Origin: Arbacia lixula
Lineage: Eukaryota; Echinodermata; Echinoidea; Arbacioida; Arbaciidae
NCBI GenBank assembly: GCA_963669155.1
Contig: OZ022590.1
Coordinates: forward strand, 1,596,915-1,660,914
DNA length: 64,000 nt
Reading direction: 5' to 3'
The notes beneath the pieces were generated by a model that worked only from the letters and a program-made list of their open reading frames with translations, had not been told where the DNA came from and did not search any database. This document shows, piece by piece, positions 1-11,631 of this stretch; positions within the stretch are counted from its first letter, which is position 1; each line of letters starts with the position of its first letter. The translations under genes were made by a program, and so were the position numbers.

Positions 1-56
1 CCTTCCCTCTCTTCTCTTTCCCTTTCCCTATGCCAAATCCCTTGAGCTGTAGTGTA
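1..56. repeat. MITE-1 terminal remnant
   Basis: This is the right-hand end of the foldback family seen complete at 4727, 22568 and 45338. It has a pyrimidine-rich block, then a 'tgccaaatcccttgagctg' end and TAGTGTA. The window edge may cut the rest of the element. Confidence 0.7.
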
Positions 57-142
57 TGTTAGTCTCTACTCACTGCCTAAGCCAGCCTCACTACTCCAAT
101 CAGTGTCCTTCATGTCCTGGACCATCTTATCATATGAGATGT

Positions 143-194
143 CCCATTCTTTCCTTTCTCTTTCCCTATGCCAATTCCTTTGAGCTGTAGTGTA
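143..194. repeat. MITE-1 terminal remnant, second copy
   Basis: Same pyrimidine block plus CCAATTCCTTTGAGCTGTAG end as at 1-56, less than 100 bp away and in the same orientation. No opposite arm is present, so it is a solo end. Confidence 0.65.
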
Positions 195-248
195 GCTGAG
201 ATGTTGTCATGACATGACACTGACTTCATAAAAGAGACCATTAACAAC

Positions 249-384
249 CTTTCCCCTAACTGCATACAACATACTTTTTTACATTCACCCATATTTTGTG
301 ATTCAGTTTTGATTGGTGGAATGTGCACTAAATCTATTGATTGTTGCTAAGTACTCTAACAAGCTTTGGGGTTATCATAAGTTT
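249..384. repeat. Dispersed repeat, copy A
   Basis: About 135 bp that reappears diverged and in the same orientation at 2399-2550. Shared landmarks in order are cttttcccctaact, gtgattcagttt, aatctattgattgttgctaa and a final ttggggttatcat-like end. No coding potential was seen. Around it (384-947) there is only AT-rich unique sequence. Confidence 0.55.
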
Positions 385-947
385 ATTGTTTAGGCAACAT
401 GCATAACATTTGAATACAAAAATGGTCTATTTTCACTTTAGGCCCCAGGTTAGGAGGTGTCTAAAAGAGGCAAAATTGATATTCCAGAATATCAACACAA
501 ATAAGGGAGGGTTTGACCATACCCTAAGTGTATTTCAAAACCAATGGAGGGAAGTGTTTTATTTATTAAGACCAAGAGCCAAGCACAAGCAATAAATGTC
601 ATTGGGACTTTTTCCTAGGTTTCCTCCTAACTGTGTGGACGTGCAAATATGGTATGTGCATACACATTATGAACATGTACTGTATGCAGATGGTGGCTCT
701 TTATTTGCTTGTGTGTGTTATGAAAAACATTTGGTGGCTCTTGTAAATATCTTCCTAAATCCTTTCATGAATGCGGGCATTCTGGAATACCAATTGTTCG
801 AACTTGCGAACTTGCATAAGTGTCAATAAAGTTCAAGAAATCTTTGATGGGTATTTAGGAGAAAAGTTGAGATGGATTTCAGAATCTTTCTTCCTAATTT
901 CCTCCTAAGAACATTTCAGAATACAGATTTCTAGCTCCAGTTGCATA

Positions 948-1323
948 TTTAAAGACGGCCCGTCCCTTTTACAAACATCTGCAAACTTCATGAAAGTTTG
1001 CACATATTTAGCATGTGTCTTTGGAATACCAACTGTGAAATTTTTAAGTCAGAGGTACTTTAACTCCCATAGAATAAATTAAAATCTAACACTGAGATTT
1101 GATTCCAATTGATTGCCGACCGTTGACTTTTTGAAATTACGATTATTTTCTTGGTACGAAAAAAGAAAGCTTGATCAATTATTGAAGATTATTTCCTCAA
1201 AACTGAATATTATGCTTTGTCGATTCCAGGGAAAGGTTACTGTATAGCCACTCTCTCTCAAATGATGACAAATTCATGGAACTTTCAGAATTAGGTCTGC
1301 AAAAGGGACTGGCTACCTTTAAG
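948..1323. repeat. TTTAAAG-ended repeat (family T1), copy 1
   Basis: A roughly 376-bp element with inverted-looking ends: TTTAAAGACGGCCCGTCCC at the left and GGGACTGGCTACCTTTAAG at the right. An inverted, diverged copy lies in intron 2 at 37269-37611. Internal shared words include atgtgcaaactttcatgaag-type sequence, the CACAGTT region and cttgatcaattat. It looks like a non-autonomous DNA element; no transposase frame is inside. Confidence 0.7.
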
Positions 1324-2398
1324 AATTGTACATGTACCTGTTATTCTTGATTGGCTTTTAGGAATACCAATTTTAGATTTTTCCTAATTGTGAATGTTCC
1401 TGAGATACAGTGTATGCTAATACAACCCCCCTCCCTGAGCTGGGTTAAATAAGATTTTTGTTCTTCAATTCATTACATAAACATGCCATAATGAAATTAT
1501 TTGTTTTAATATTGTTGTAGTATAAGGATTTGAAGATAGAAGGATGTGAAAATCAAAATTAAAGTGAGTTTTTATCTAGTTGCCCTTAAATATTATGCAG
1601 GGCTTGATAATTGCAAGGATGTCCACACTGTAAATCAGGGAATAATTTACCTCTTTAGTTGTTTGTAACAAATTACAACACCAGTTAGCAAACAAATGTA
1701 ATCTGTGAAAACCTTCATACCAAGTATGTTCACCATTGAGAATACAAGTACGCCTCGAACAATGAACAGTTAGTGAGAGTCTTTCAGAGAAAATGCACCT
1801 GTAACATTTGTCCTTGTGATCTGAAAGATTAGTCTAATTCTTGTGAAAGCTTGCATGTCTGTCTGCTTTCAAGTCAGCCTTGGTGCTGCCCGTCTTGTGA
1901 ACTTTATTTGACATTTTCTGGCTTTTAGCCGGGTTCACGTGTCAACAATCATCTGGCCCAAACTGAAATCTAATGCTGGCAGAAGTGAAAAACAATGAAT
2001 AATTTATCAAAAATGCCCGAGAGGCAGGAACTAGTGATCTGTTATGGATGGCGATCCATAATATATCATGATTGCAGTTGTGTCTCATGGCCTGGCGTGT
2101 GCAGACACATTGTTAATCTACATTGTACATGCAGGGTACACTTACATATACACTGCTAAATATGATACTAAATAAGTATTGTCTTCAGGAAAGACAGAAA
2201 TGTCTCTCAGATGGGTTAGTAACCTTTCCTGCACCATGTGAAATGCTTGTGTATGGGATTTGTGTGTATTTCAGATGCAAGAATGTAAAAAATGCACCTA
2301 AAGGGGAAAATATGCAAAAGAACAACATAATTCTGTTTGTAAAGATTACAGTGAAAATGCGATGTAGAGTTTAACAAGTTGTTTTGTTAATGTATTTA
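1324..2398. other. No gene seen
   Basis: AT-rich unique sequence with no convincing exon on either strand. Short open frames lack codon structure or homology I can recognise. Confidence 0.5.
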
Positions 2399-2550
2399 CC
2401 ACTTTTCCCCTAACTCCCCAGTGACGCGTTATATTACATTGACACTTTTTTTGTGTGATTCAGTTTCACTGGATGGAACGCACTCTGAATCTATTAGTTG
2501 TCGCTACTCTGGCAAACCTCGGACAAGCTTGGGGGCTACCATTAGTAACA
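2399..2550. repeat. Dispersed repeat, copy B
   Basis: Diverged direct copy of 249-384, with the same order of landmarks, separated by about 2.1 kb. Confidence 0.55.
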
Positions 2551-4140
2551 ATTTGTTTTAATGACATGAAAAAAACTCACATACAAATCATCGACTGGCA
2601 TTCTCTTCTCACTTTTTCACATTTTCTGTAAATTGTCTACACTTGAGGTGGATGTTGAAACTTGAATTATCGTTTGTCTCACAATGTATGGTCAACAAGG
2701 AATCCCGACGTTGCGATACAAACGATTACCACTGGCGATTTATCCGCAATTAATAACATATTTATCATTATTGAATTGATTTGTTCCATTCTGAGCAACA
2801 CCAAACAAAGCTGATGGACTCTCTGTATAGAGAATTCCCAGATACTATTGTAGACACTCAATAGAAGATTTACTTTGAGAATTTTCAAAATCTTTGCTAA
2901 GCAGGACAATTTACTGGCTGATAATTGATATTTTGTGGAGGAAAACTGTAATCCAATGCAGCATGACTTAATATCACCATGACCTACATCGTGTACAGTA
3001 TGTACATGTACGTAATCACCCAAAATGAAAACGAAATAACATTTTACTGTGATTTGTTTAAAAAGTGAAAGTGAAACGTGCTCAGTCATAAAAGAAGGTT
3101 GTGACCTTCTTGACTTGAATCAACATGAACCATGTATGCACATTAACTGAGGCACTGTAAAATGCATGTTTTCTCCAAATAGGTAAGAGAAAAAGAGAGT
3201 ACAGTTTTATGTTTCTCTTGATTTGAAGACCTGCTCCTTCGATTTGTAAACCTATACCATAATGGAGTTAGTGTTGGTTTCACAAGCATTTCACTGGTTT
3301 GCAAACACAGATCCTTGTCAGTCAGTTAGTGTGTCTGAATCAAGGGGTCTGAATACAAAGTCTAGCTGTAGTACGTATGTAGCAGGGAAACAATAATAAA
3401 ACATTTTCGGGGGCTACTTTTTGAGTACATTGGCCATTTGGTTGCAATTTTACATTGAATCTACATGTAAAGGAATTTTTGGGGCTCTTTAAATATTTTC
3501 CAGGGCTCTTTGAAGCATTTCAGGTCCAAATTCGCCCTAAGCCCCCCCCCCCCCCCCCCCCCCCCCGCCCCCATATTTATTTTCCCCCCGGTATGTAGTC
3601 AGCCAGTCAAGCTGTAGCTTTACTACCAGACACATATTTTGAGATGGTGTCACAATAAAGTCTGTGTGTGCAGACTAGAACCTCATCTCCCTGAATTTTC
3701 CTTCTCCTATTAGACCCCCCCCCCCCCTATCAACCCCTCCTTCCCCAAATCTAAATACTTGTACACAAATAGGAATAATGAATTAAACATTGCAGCATGT
3801 ACAATGTTAAATCATACATTTGTAAGCCATTCATGCTGTAAATCTCTTGCAAGTGCTTTTCCCCCACATCTTGGCAACTCACCAAGTCTTGTTCTGTGAT
3901 GATACGAGTACTACACGTCGTACTACGGGTACATTGTATGTCTGTGAGCCTTCCTTGTTACATGTAAACTTATGTTGCAGAGTGTAATATGTGCACATTA
4001 AAGTGCTCTGTTAAACCAATTTGTGTTTCGAATGACTGCAGCAATATTGTATTTCCAGACTTGTAGGCTTTTCATATAACTTAGAAAATTTGTTTCTCAT
4101 TGAAACAGACTTGTGACATCAATGTGAAGGTCCTTACGGT
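2551..4140. other. No gene seen; homopolymer C runs
   Basis: Unique AT-rich DNA. It contains a run of 25 C at 3542-3566 and a shorter C run near 3715-3727. The 136-codon minus frame at 2679-3089 has no recognisable domain and I do not call it a gene. Confidence 0.5.
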
Positions 4141-4215
4141 TGGTTTAAAGGGGAAGGCAACCCTGACGTTTAGTCGAATTTAGTACCGGGTAGGAAAATA
4201 TATTTGTAGCAAAAG

Positions 4216-4500
4216 TTTGAGAAAAAATTGTCTTGAAAAGTTGGAAATGCACAACTGTTTTTTAGACTGGTAAATAGAGATACCGTTGAGAAAAAATTGT
4301 CCTGAAAAGTTGGAAATGCACAACTTTTTTTTTAGACTGGTAAATAGAAATACCGTTGAGAAAAAATTGTCCTGAAAAGTTGGAAATGCACAAAATTACT
4401 GTTTTTTAGACTGGTAAATAGAGATACCGTTGAGAAAAAATTGTCCTGAAAAGTTGGAAATGCACAACTGTTTTTTAGACTGGTAAATCGAGATACCGTT
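4216..4500. repeat. Tandem repeat, unit about 73 bp, four copies
   Basis: Four consecutive units, each with gagaaaaaattgtcctgaaa, ttggaaatgcacaa, a T-run, agactggtaaatag and gataccgtt. Units differ mainly in T-run length. The array is bracketed by TTTAAAGG (near 4144) and CCTTTAAAGG (near 4506-4515), so it may be the core of one element spanning about 4144-4515. Confidence 0.85.
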
Positions 4501-4726
4501 CAGCACCTTTAAAGGTCTGTGAACCACATCAAGGAGATTCCCCCCTTCAGAGTCGTAGGATGAGACATGAGACATAACTTTCAAGTGCATCGTTTCTCAT
4601 AATTGACATTTTCCTCCCATTACTGTCCTCACCCTTGGTGCAGACTGCCGCATGCTGACGTCACCAGCACAAGCTACATTGTACGCCTATGCTTCTTAAA
4701 GGGAGCGGAGGAAGGAATAGAATATA

Positions 4727-4958
4727 CACTACAGCTCAAAGGAATTGGCAAGGGTAAAGGAAAAGGGAAGAAAGGGAAGGAGCCGCAGTTTTAAACCGCG
4801 GTATATTTTGTCCAGTTCAGCATGAAACATGATGCTTTAGCATAAAAAGCATCATGTTTCATGCTGAACTTGACAAAATATGCCGCCATTTAAAACTGCG
4901 GCTCCTTCCCTTTCTTCCCTTTTCCTTTACCCTTTGCCAATTTCTTTGAGCTGTAGTG
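4727..4958. mobile_element. MITE-1, complete foldback copy
   Basis: A 232-bp near-perfect palindrome. It starts CACTACAGCTCAAAGGAATT and ends with the complement, TTTCTTTGAGCTGTAGTG. The arms contain a purine block, agccgcagttttaaaccgc, and a central gcatgaaacatgatgc hairpin. There is no open frame for a transposase. Two further complete copies are at 22568 and 45338. Flanking TA suggests a TA target site, but this is not consistent in all copies. Confidence 0.85.
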
Positions 4959-5582
4959 CATATAGTGCATTTAATACATGTTTTTGACACATATTTTTTT
5001 GGTTATAAACATGTATCAAATACACAGGTTAATTGTGTTTTTTTTTACCATAAAGCAGAAAAATGAAAGCAACTTTTTTCTTTGATGTACATGTATGTAC
5101 CTCAAAAAAGAAGAAGAAAATGGACAATTTATGAATTATACAACACACAATAGATGGGACAGCAGCCTGCAAGTGACATCACAAAATAAAAACTTCAAAA
5201 AAGTCACAACACTCTTATCCTTTGACAGATTTTTGTCAAACCTTCACTGATAGGTTTCTTTAATTGTTTTGCTTTATGATAAAACCTTATTATTCAGGGT
5301 GGACTTTGACTATTAAGTTACAGTAGCTTTCGCTTAGTCTAATGTACAGTACATGTACATGTGCAGGTGTCTTGCTCACATACCTGAGATCACACCAACA
5401 TGTACGAAGTGTGGACACAGATTCAGCAGCACTCATTCATTAGAGAGTGAGATGAGATCAGTCTGTGTGCTAGACTTGATCATGATTGCAGTATTGAACA
5501 AAAAATCTCAACCTCAGCCTACAAAGTAGGCTAGCTCTTACTAATCAGTGCACACTAATGGCAAGAAGGGGGTTGCGCATCA
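4959..5582. other. No gene seen
   Basis: AT-rich sequence with several TACATGTA words. No exon recognised. Confidence 0.5.
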
Positions 5583-5806
5583 TACAAGTGGCTGTTTCAC
5601 CGGGAAGTCAGCAATGAGAATGGAGCAGTGGGGAAGCACTTCATGACCCTCGTAGATAGTGAGCTCATCCTCGACATTTTGATGAAGACGTCTGGCTATA
5701 GGAGGCAATCAAACGTGACAAGATAGATTGGCAGACATTAGCTAGCCTTCCTACCAGACTGGGGAGAATATCCTCCAAACATCTAGATCACAGATACATG
5801 AAGGTT
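5583..5806 (+). pseudogene. Possible Myb/SANT (TTF1-like) fragment with a frameshift
   Basis: Two adjoining open frames look like one damaged coding segment. The first (5583-5723) reads YKWLFHREVSN, then HFMTLVDSELILDILMKTSG. The second (5702-5806) reads EAIKRDKIDWQTLASLPTR, then GRISSKHLDHRYMKV. The order, a helix rich in L/I followed by 'DW..LA' and then 'R.S..L..RY', resembles a Myb/SANT repeat of the TTF1 kind. One missing base near 5699-5702 would account for the change of frame. No splice sites or flanking exons were found, so a decayed gene copy is the likeliest reading. The family assignment is inference from motif shape only. Confidence 0.35.
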
Positions 5807-6520
5807 TAGTACCAATAAGACTTTAAATTTACAGAACCTCTTCTCCTTACTTGTAGTACACAGTTTGGGGATGAACTGCGTAGCAATTAGTGTACTTCCG
5901 CAAGACCCGCTTGTTATATAATCCACACCTGGATAGAATTGGAATATCAATCAGCCTGAACACCAAGCTGGCCAGTCCCAGCTCTGTCCTAGATTGGAGC
6001 ATATTGATGTGAGCTGCGATTCATTCCAGATCGTCTGTGTGTGTGTTCTCCATATTACCCTTTGAATGAGATCTACCTTTTGAGTAAATACATGTATACA
6101 GCTGCATGTGTATTGTATGCAGCAGTTGGTAATCCAGATACATGCATTAGTACTCTTTCCAGTAAAAACTGACACGGTGGTTCAAGGCAATTTGCCTCCG
6201 TAATGCAGCAAGATAACCCATGGCGATTTTTTTCTCCTTTCTAGGGTAAAATGCAAATTTAATACTGGGTGTTTGTTTCACAACATCATGTTTTGAAAAG
6301 TAGCCCCGACCAGTGAATATTTGTTTCTCGCTGCCTGTACTCCCTCGATCCTCCTACTGATGTGAAAACTTGTATTTCCTTAAATAGCAGTGATGATATC
6401 CTGGTATGTTCTACTGAACATTTTGAGGATTTGTGATTTAATCACATATTACTCCAAATGTAGATCATTTGAGGGCAAATAACTTTCAGCAAGCTTCTAA
6501 AATAGACAATACATGAATTT
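5807..6520. other. No gene seen
   Basis: Unique sequence without recognisable exons. Confidence 0.45.
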
Positions 6521-6677
6521 AAGACCATTGACAAGAAGATTGCTAACAATTACATGTTGAAGGCTTTTTTGCCTTCCCAGTACAGTATATGCCCTTTAAG
6601 ACCATTCGCAAGAAGATTGCTGACGATCACCTTTTGAAGGCTTTCTTGTCTTCCCAGTACAGTATATGCCCTTTAAG
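6521..6677. repeat. 77-bp tandem duplication
   Basis: Two units (6521-6597 and 6598-6674), each beginning aagaccatt and ending cccagtacagtatatgcccttt. They are close to identical apart from scattered substitutions. Confidence 0.9.
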
Positions 6678-8054
6678 GGTTAGTCTTATCAAGTTGCTAG
6701 TCAGAGCTTTCATGACTGTGCTTCTACATCTATGATGTTTCTTGTTTTACTGAAATAAGTTAGGTGTAGGTTTTATTTCTCCTGTATGAGAGGATACTCT
6801 ATATTGTAGATTGATTCTTTAAAGTTGATATTCATAGAAAATCCAAAAATATAGCGATCCATATATCGATGGAAAGCTGAAAGTGTGTAGAAGTCAAATT
6901 AATTCATTATTTCGCTTATAAAATAACACAAAAGAAATAAAAACAGTTTTTATAACGCATCTCATAATGCTACGAACCGTGCCGTTTGCCGTCCGCGAAA
7001 AGAGCGATTTTTTGTGACGTAAGGTGAATGGGCACGTAAGCCATCTCCAGCCGCTACATTACGTGTTTTATACGTATAGCTCTAGTATATCGTCCTAACT
7101 AAATATACCATTTAAGGCTATATTTCACCGTCTTTTAGATTTTTCTTGTTAGTAGCATTTGAGTAAGTCTTGCACAAATCTAAGAAAAATAATCTCAACA
7201 ATAATAAAGTAAGAAAAATGAAAATATTCTGACCTTTATCGGGAGGTTTTACATTGAAATACGAAGTCGAGTCTACTGAATTTAATACGAGCTGTCGTTC
7301 GGAAAAGTTAGTTTTCTTAATTGCACTTGTACGTTTTCTAGAGGTTATGCCATCTAACGACCTTTCAATTAAGGCTTACAGATATCTAAAATAATGTTGA
7401 TAGAAGACTTGAGATAATATAATCTAGATGTCAAACACTATATAGACCCATTTATATTTTTCTCGAAAGATTTGTTGACGTTCAACGTCATACATACTGC
7501 AGTACGATTATGCACGCGCGCGTACGTCATTATAGCCCATGCATATCGCGACTGCATATCGTATGGTATAGCCTTACTGGTGCATTCGCATTCCATGATT
7601 ACAATGCATGCTCGCGATCGCACACGTACGTACACATGTATGGGTATTGCGCATTTTCCTTTCATCAACACTCTGCTCATCGTTGATATTTCTGCTCGCA
7701 ACCTTCGACTGACAACAACTTTTGCATGTATGTACATGTACATTGTGTACTATACTTGTGGTCTCTTATTGCGCGAAATATAAACTGGTTTGTCAACATG
7801 AACGGTATCATAGTACATGTACATGTCTGCATCGTAGTTTTAATCTTATACAATTTCATCAGGATTGTTGACAGAACAATCGAGTCCTGTTCTTTTTTCT
7901 GTTTCGTCCCGGCCGACGGGTAGCTAGCTCGACTTTAGCGCTACTGCTACGGCTACGCTGAGCTAATGCACGGATCGGGCCCACGGTTATTGCAAACTCG
8001 CGCACTAAGTTTTGGGAAAAAATACCTCTAGTCTAAATCATTTCAACTACATAC
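6678..8054. other. No gene seen; CG-bearing, TACATGTA-rich segment
   Basis: Contains several ACGT/TGACGTAA words (near 7015, 7030 and 7055) and clusters of GTACATGTAC (7729-7741, 7812-7825). Open frames on both strands at 7438-7783 mirror each other and have no domain I recognise. Confidence 0.4.
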
Positions 8055-8380
8055 CAATTTTCAGTGCTGTTTGGATCAAGCCTGGCATGATCCTGGTTGC
8101 CCCTTGGCCTAGCATCCCCGTAGTTTTCCATTTGTAGATCTAGATCTTCTTGAAGTTCAGGTTCTGGTTCTTGCCGGTCAGCAATATCTATCGTCCGTAA
8201 CAACACCATTCATATACTCGCAGCTTGAGCCTGAGGAGCGTTTGATTCATCATCAAAATCTCCCACTTCACCTTCATCGATTTCACTATCTGGTCCACTA
8301 CTAGAGCTTATACTCTCGTCTTCAAGTTTTTCTTCAAAATTGTCAATTTGAAAATCTAAATCGAGGTCCAACTCATCCAT
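8055..8380 (-). CDS. Candidate first coding exon, acidic, interrupted by one in-frame TGA
   Basis: On the minus strand an ATG at 8380 sits in a strong Kozak context (ACAATGG). It opens a very acidic frame beginning MDELDLDLDFQIDNFEEKL. After 56 codons there is a TGA at 8212-8210. The same frame then continues for about 50 more codons, including RQEPEPELQEDLDLQ and ending near NSTENW. It reaches a good splice donor, GTATGTAG, at 8054, in phase 2. No continuation exon was identified at lower coordinates. The acidic start and the 'ARLDPNSTENW' end recall N-termini of repeat-encoded animal proteins, but I do not recognise the family. It could be a real first exon with a polymorphic or pseudogenising stop. 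Confidence 0.35.
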
Positions 8381-9179
8381 TGTTGAAGTCTAAAAAAAAA
8401 ACGTAATTTGCTGTTCGGTACGTACACGAAAGCTGCAGGTGACCGATTGTCAAATGAAATCATGGACATTCAGTTACGTCATGCATAGTGGCCTATTTTA
8501 CGGGACGTAAATTGGGCAGATTTCGAGAGGGAATTTGAGTAGTTTTTGTTTGGATATTTCTGGTTTGTTTTAAAATTTGGGATTAGCATTATAATGATCA
8601 TCAAGTCATAAACTTTACAATGATATCAAATTCAACCGTATTTAAAATCAATGAATATCAACTTTAAGGAATATATGTACAGTATGTAGTACTTGTACAG
8701 ACTATAATAAGCCTAATGCAGTACTTACATTGTGCTCTCACAAGATCTGTGTGAAGACAAAGTAGGCCTATTCTGTCGCTGTTGGTGCATGAGAATATAT
8801 CACACATGACAAAAGTCATAGCCTGTTTGGTTTATTCATATTATTACAAACTTAAAAAACAAAATAATTGATGTGATTGATTTATTCTAAAAAAGCATCT
8901 GTCAGTTCTGTTTTAATAGTATCCCTGTACAGGCTAGACACAATAGGAGTGGAGCACATGTGCTTAACACGTCTTTGGTTCAAATGCATTTTTCCAGCAT
9001 TGTTCTATGCCCCAGTTTTCAAGTACAGGGCGCTGTGTAGTCTGTACTGTACATGTTATGGGCATGCATACAATGTATGTAGTGCATGGAGTGCGGGTTC
9101 TCAACTCGTGTCTGATTCCGACCAAATCTAGCTTCTTCGGACAACGGTGGATGATGCGTCTACCACTTACAATAAATTC
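8381..9179. other. No gene seen
   Basis: AT-rich, with CRE-like TTACGTCA near 8474 and no supported exon. Confidence 0.45.
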
Positions 9180-9515
9180 TCACTTGAGAATTGGGTGAAT
9201 GCGGTATAAAACCTCAAAGGGAAAATGTCGGCGTAAAGTAGGGCTCTTGAAAAATGTGATACCCGGTTTGTGCCGCCGGAATGTTCGTTTTTTTTTACGG
9301 CTGCGCTGAATTGTTGTATCGTGCACTGTGCGAGGTAGTGGGCCGTGTATTGTGGTACTTGAATGAAGTGCCCCCGTGAGAGCAGCTGTGAGTGCTTTCT
9401 GCAAAGTTTTGTGATCATGGAATGGATCGGTGGTTGAACTAGCATTTGCATACTTCTGGAAAACATCTTTCCCCTTTCTTTTTGTGGGGCGCTCAGGAAA
9501 TGTGATCTTGAGCTT
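9180..9515 (-). CDS. Unrecognised open frame, possible exon
   Basis: About 111 codons are open on the minus strand from an acceptor-like CTGTAG at 9516-9521 to a TGA at 9180-9182. The protein is basic toward its C-terminus (RSRKKKRTFRRHKPG). A second minus-strand frame (9167-9541, starting at an ATG) overlaps it, so at most one is real. No known domain is evident, and there is no clear partner exon. It may equally be chance or a decayed exon. Confidence 0.2.
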   Translation of the reverse strand, partial: KLKITFPERPTKRKGKDVFQKYANASSTTDPFHDHKTLQKALTAALTGALHSSTTIHGPLPRTVHDTTIQRSRKKKRTFRRHKPGITFFKSPTLRRHFPFEVLYRIHPILK

Positions 9516-9541
9516 CTACAGACTCTTTGTTTCATTAGCAT

Positions 9542-10181
9542 ACTGTTCCTCTATGACAGAAAATCTGAACTACTGCAAGAACTGACATTGTGCACTATGG
9601 ATTCCCACTCTCACAGCCTGTCCTGATGTACATGTATTCTACAAGTGTTTTAATTCAGAGCTTGTTGAATTTGAGCCAGAAAATGGAAATGCTTACATTT
9701 CCACAGTGCATGACAATGATCAATGAATGAACATGTCAACGAGTCATTGAATGGATATCACAGATTGGCTATGCAGTATTGCCATCAGCACAGACTCTCA
9801 TATTTCACTTGCTACAGAACATTCTGCTAAGCGGAAGGAAGACCCAAGTTTCTGTTCTATTTCGATTTTAAAAACACTACATGACATTTGATTCCCAAGT
9901 TTTATTTCAAATGTCTCCTCAAACATTGTATTCCTCAATTTAGATTTCTCAAGTCCTCCATGAAATACAAATGATGCAAGTGTATTGAAATGTATATCTT
10001 GCAAGTACATGCAGTTTAGGAGAGCAGGAATCATCTATCATCCATGTTGGATCCTTGCTAATTTTAAATCTGTGTAATTGGGTCATATCGCGCAGCCAGT
10101 CTACATTGACACTATTTTCCATTCAGCCTGACGCCATTGTGAGGACCGCTAACCTGATTACCATGTAAATCTATGTCAAGC
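9542..10181. promoter_or_regulatory. Putative 5' flank and 5' UTR of the GRTP1-like gene
   Basis: The 640 bases before the proposed start codon hold no other supported exon. Composition shifts from AT-rich to GC-rich at about 10085-10500, with CG dinucleotides, as often seen around animal promoters and first exons. No TATA box is convincing and no transcription start can be fixed. Confidence 0.3.
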
Positions 10182-10495
10182 ATGGAGTCGAGTTACCACG
10201 AACTAAGTAGCTCCGATGATGGTGCTGATGACGAACTCGCCGCTTGTTTTCGAGAAAGTTTTTTTTTCCGGCCTGAAGGGTCAACAGACTTGCTATCATG
10301 CTCGTTTCCCCGTCAACGCCCGTATCATTTTTTCTCCGGGAGGCCGGCCCTCGACGACTCGCTTGGGAGCCGTGCGTTGCGCCGTGTGCCACATTCGGTG
10401 TATCTTCCCGGCGCGAGGGAGGAGGTGGAGGAGCGGTTCTCGAGTCCAGAGTTACGCCTCCAGGGCTTTGATCCCCTCTACCGTTTCAAAGCATC
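10182..10495 (+). CDS. GRTP1-like exon 1 (N-terminal extension)
   Basis: The start is the ATG at 10182 (AGCATGG, A at -3 and G at +4). An upstream in-frame ATG at 10173 has a poorer context and would add three residues. The exon encodes about 104 residues: a Ser/Asp/Glu-rich start (MESSYHELSSSDDGADDELA), then an Arg/Pro/Ser-rich stretch. It ends at a GTATGT donor. The phase-2 end (TC) joins exon 2 (T) to give a serine codon and keeps the frame, which is the main support. Vertebrate GRTP1 has only a short leader here, so this could be a lineage-specific extension or the exon may be mis-joined. The segment is GC-rich compared with its surroundings. Confidence 0.6.
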
Positions 10496-10616
10496 GTATG
10501 TTGATTATTTTTGTTCTGTGTTTCACTCTTAGGGAGGAGGGATTTGAATGCATGATTTGGGTAGTGTAAAGGAGTGGAGGATTAATTATTGTTGGAAATG
10601 TAGTAAAGCATATTTG

Positions 10617-10626
10617 TGTGTGTGTC

Positions 10627-10682
<56 letters not shown>

Positions 10683-10715
10683 TGTCTGTGTGTGTCTGTG
10701 TGTGTGTCTGTGTGT
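10617..10715. repeat. (GT)n microsatellite
   Basis: Nearly pure TG dinucleotides with a few TCTG interruptions towards the right end. It is followed at once by purine-rich GA sequence. Confidence 0.95.
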
Positions 10716-10871
10716 TGTAGAGAGAGAGAAAGAGAAAATACAAGAAAGGAAAGAAAAGAAAAGAAGACAGAGATATTACAGCCAGAGATAAAGGTAAAGA
10801 TAGAGACAGATAGCAAGAGAGAGGTATAGAGAACAGGATCTACATGTACATAGCAAGGGAAATAGACAGAA

Positions 10872-10922
<51 letters not shown>

Positions 10923-11056
10923 AGAGAGACTTCAAGAGACTTTAAAAAGAGAGAGACATGTAGAGAAAGAAAGAGTTTCTAGTGAGAGTGATTGAGAGAG
11001 AGTAAAAAAAGAAAAACAGACAGTCCAGCAGAGTGAAAAAACAAGAGCAACAGGAA

Positions 11057-11127
<71 letters not shown>

Positions 11128-11130
11128 GCA
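10872..11130. repeat. (GA)n microsatellite clusters
   Basis: Pure GA runs at about 10875-10921 and 11058-11128 joined by purine-rich spacer. The long Ser/Leu open frames on the complementary strand are artefacts of this repeat. Confidence 0.95.
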
Positions 11131-11631
11131 AATTTGCTCTCTCTGTCTATACATTGTAGAACAACCTGAGCATTGATATTTCAGATTTGGAAATCCTGCT
11201 TTTATTCCATCTACTATACTTCAGGCGAAAGAAAATCCCCTCGAGTAACAATATGTAGACTCAAAACATTTTTTATGAGTAGATGGAGCGATAAATGACA
11301 AGGGTGATCTTTTTGTTTACGATGTTGGTACAGTAGGGGAGGAGATTTGAATTTCATTAGTCAATCTTGCTTTTAATATTCCCCATTTCCATTAATTGGA
11401 GTCGTGTTTGCCTTTGTCTTACCACCACATGTTCACTTAAATCAACATAATGTGTTATCATACCCTGTAGCAGCAGATGTTCTAGTCGGTGATTAAAAAA
11501 ACCCATGGGGCTCAAGGCAAGAAAGCCCCTGTAATGCAAAAAAAAGCCCCCCCCCCTCCCCCACTTGCCAAATAAAAATGTGCCACTGTGTATCCCTTAT
11601 GTATAATGCACAGCTTGGCTCAATGTGTTTG

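Noticed and set aside
2679-3089. 136-codon minus-strand frame
   Set aside because: No recognisable domain, AT-rich, and no splice or promoter context.
7438-7783. Overlapping 100-codon frames on both strands
   Set aside because: Neither shows a domain, splice sites or plausible composition; they mirror each other across TACATGTA-rich DNA.
10216-10569. Alternative plus frame overlapping exon 1
   Set aside because: It lacks the phase-consistent donor that joins the other frame to exon 2 and has no homology.
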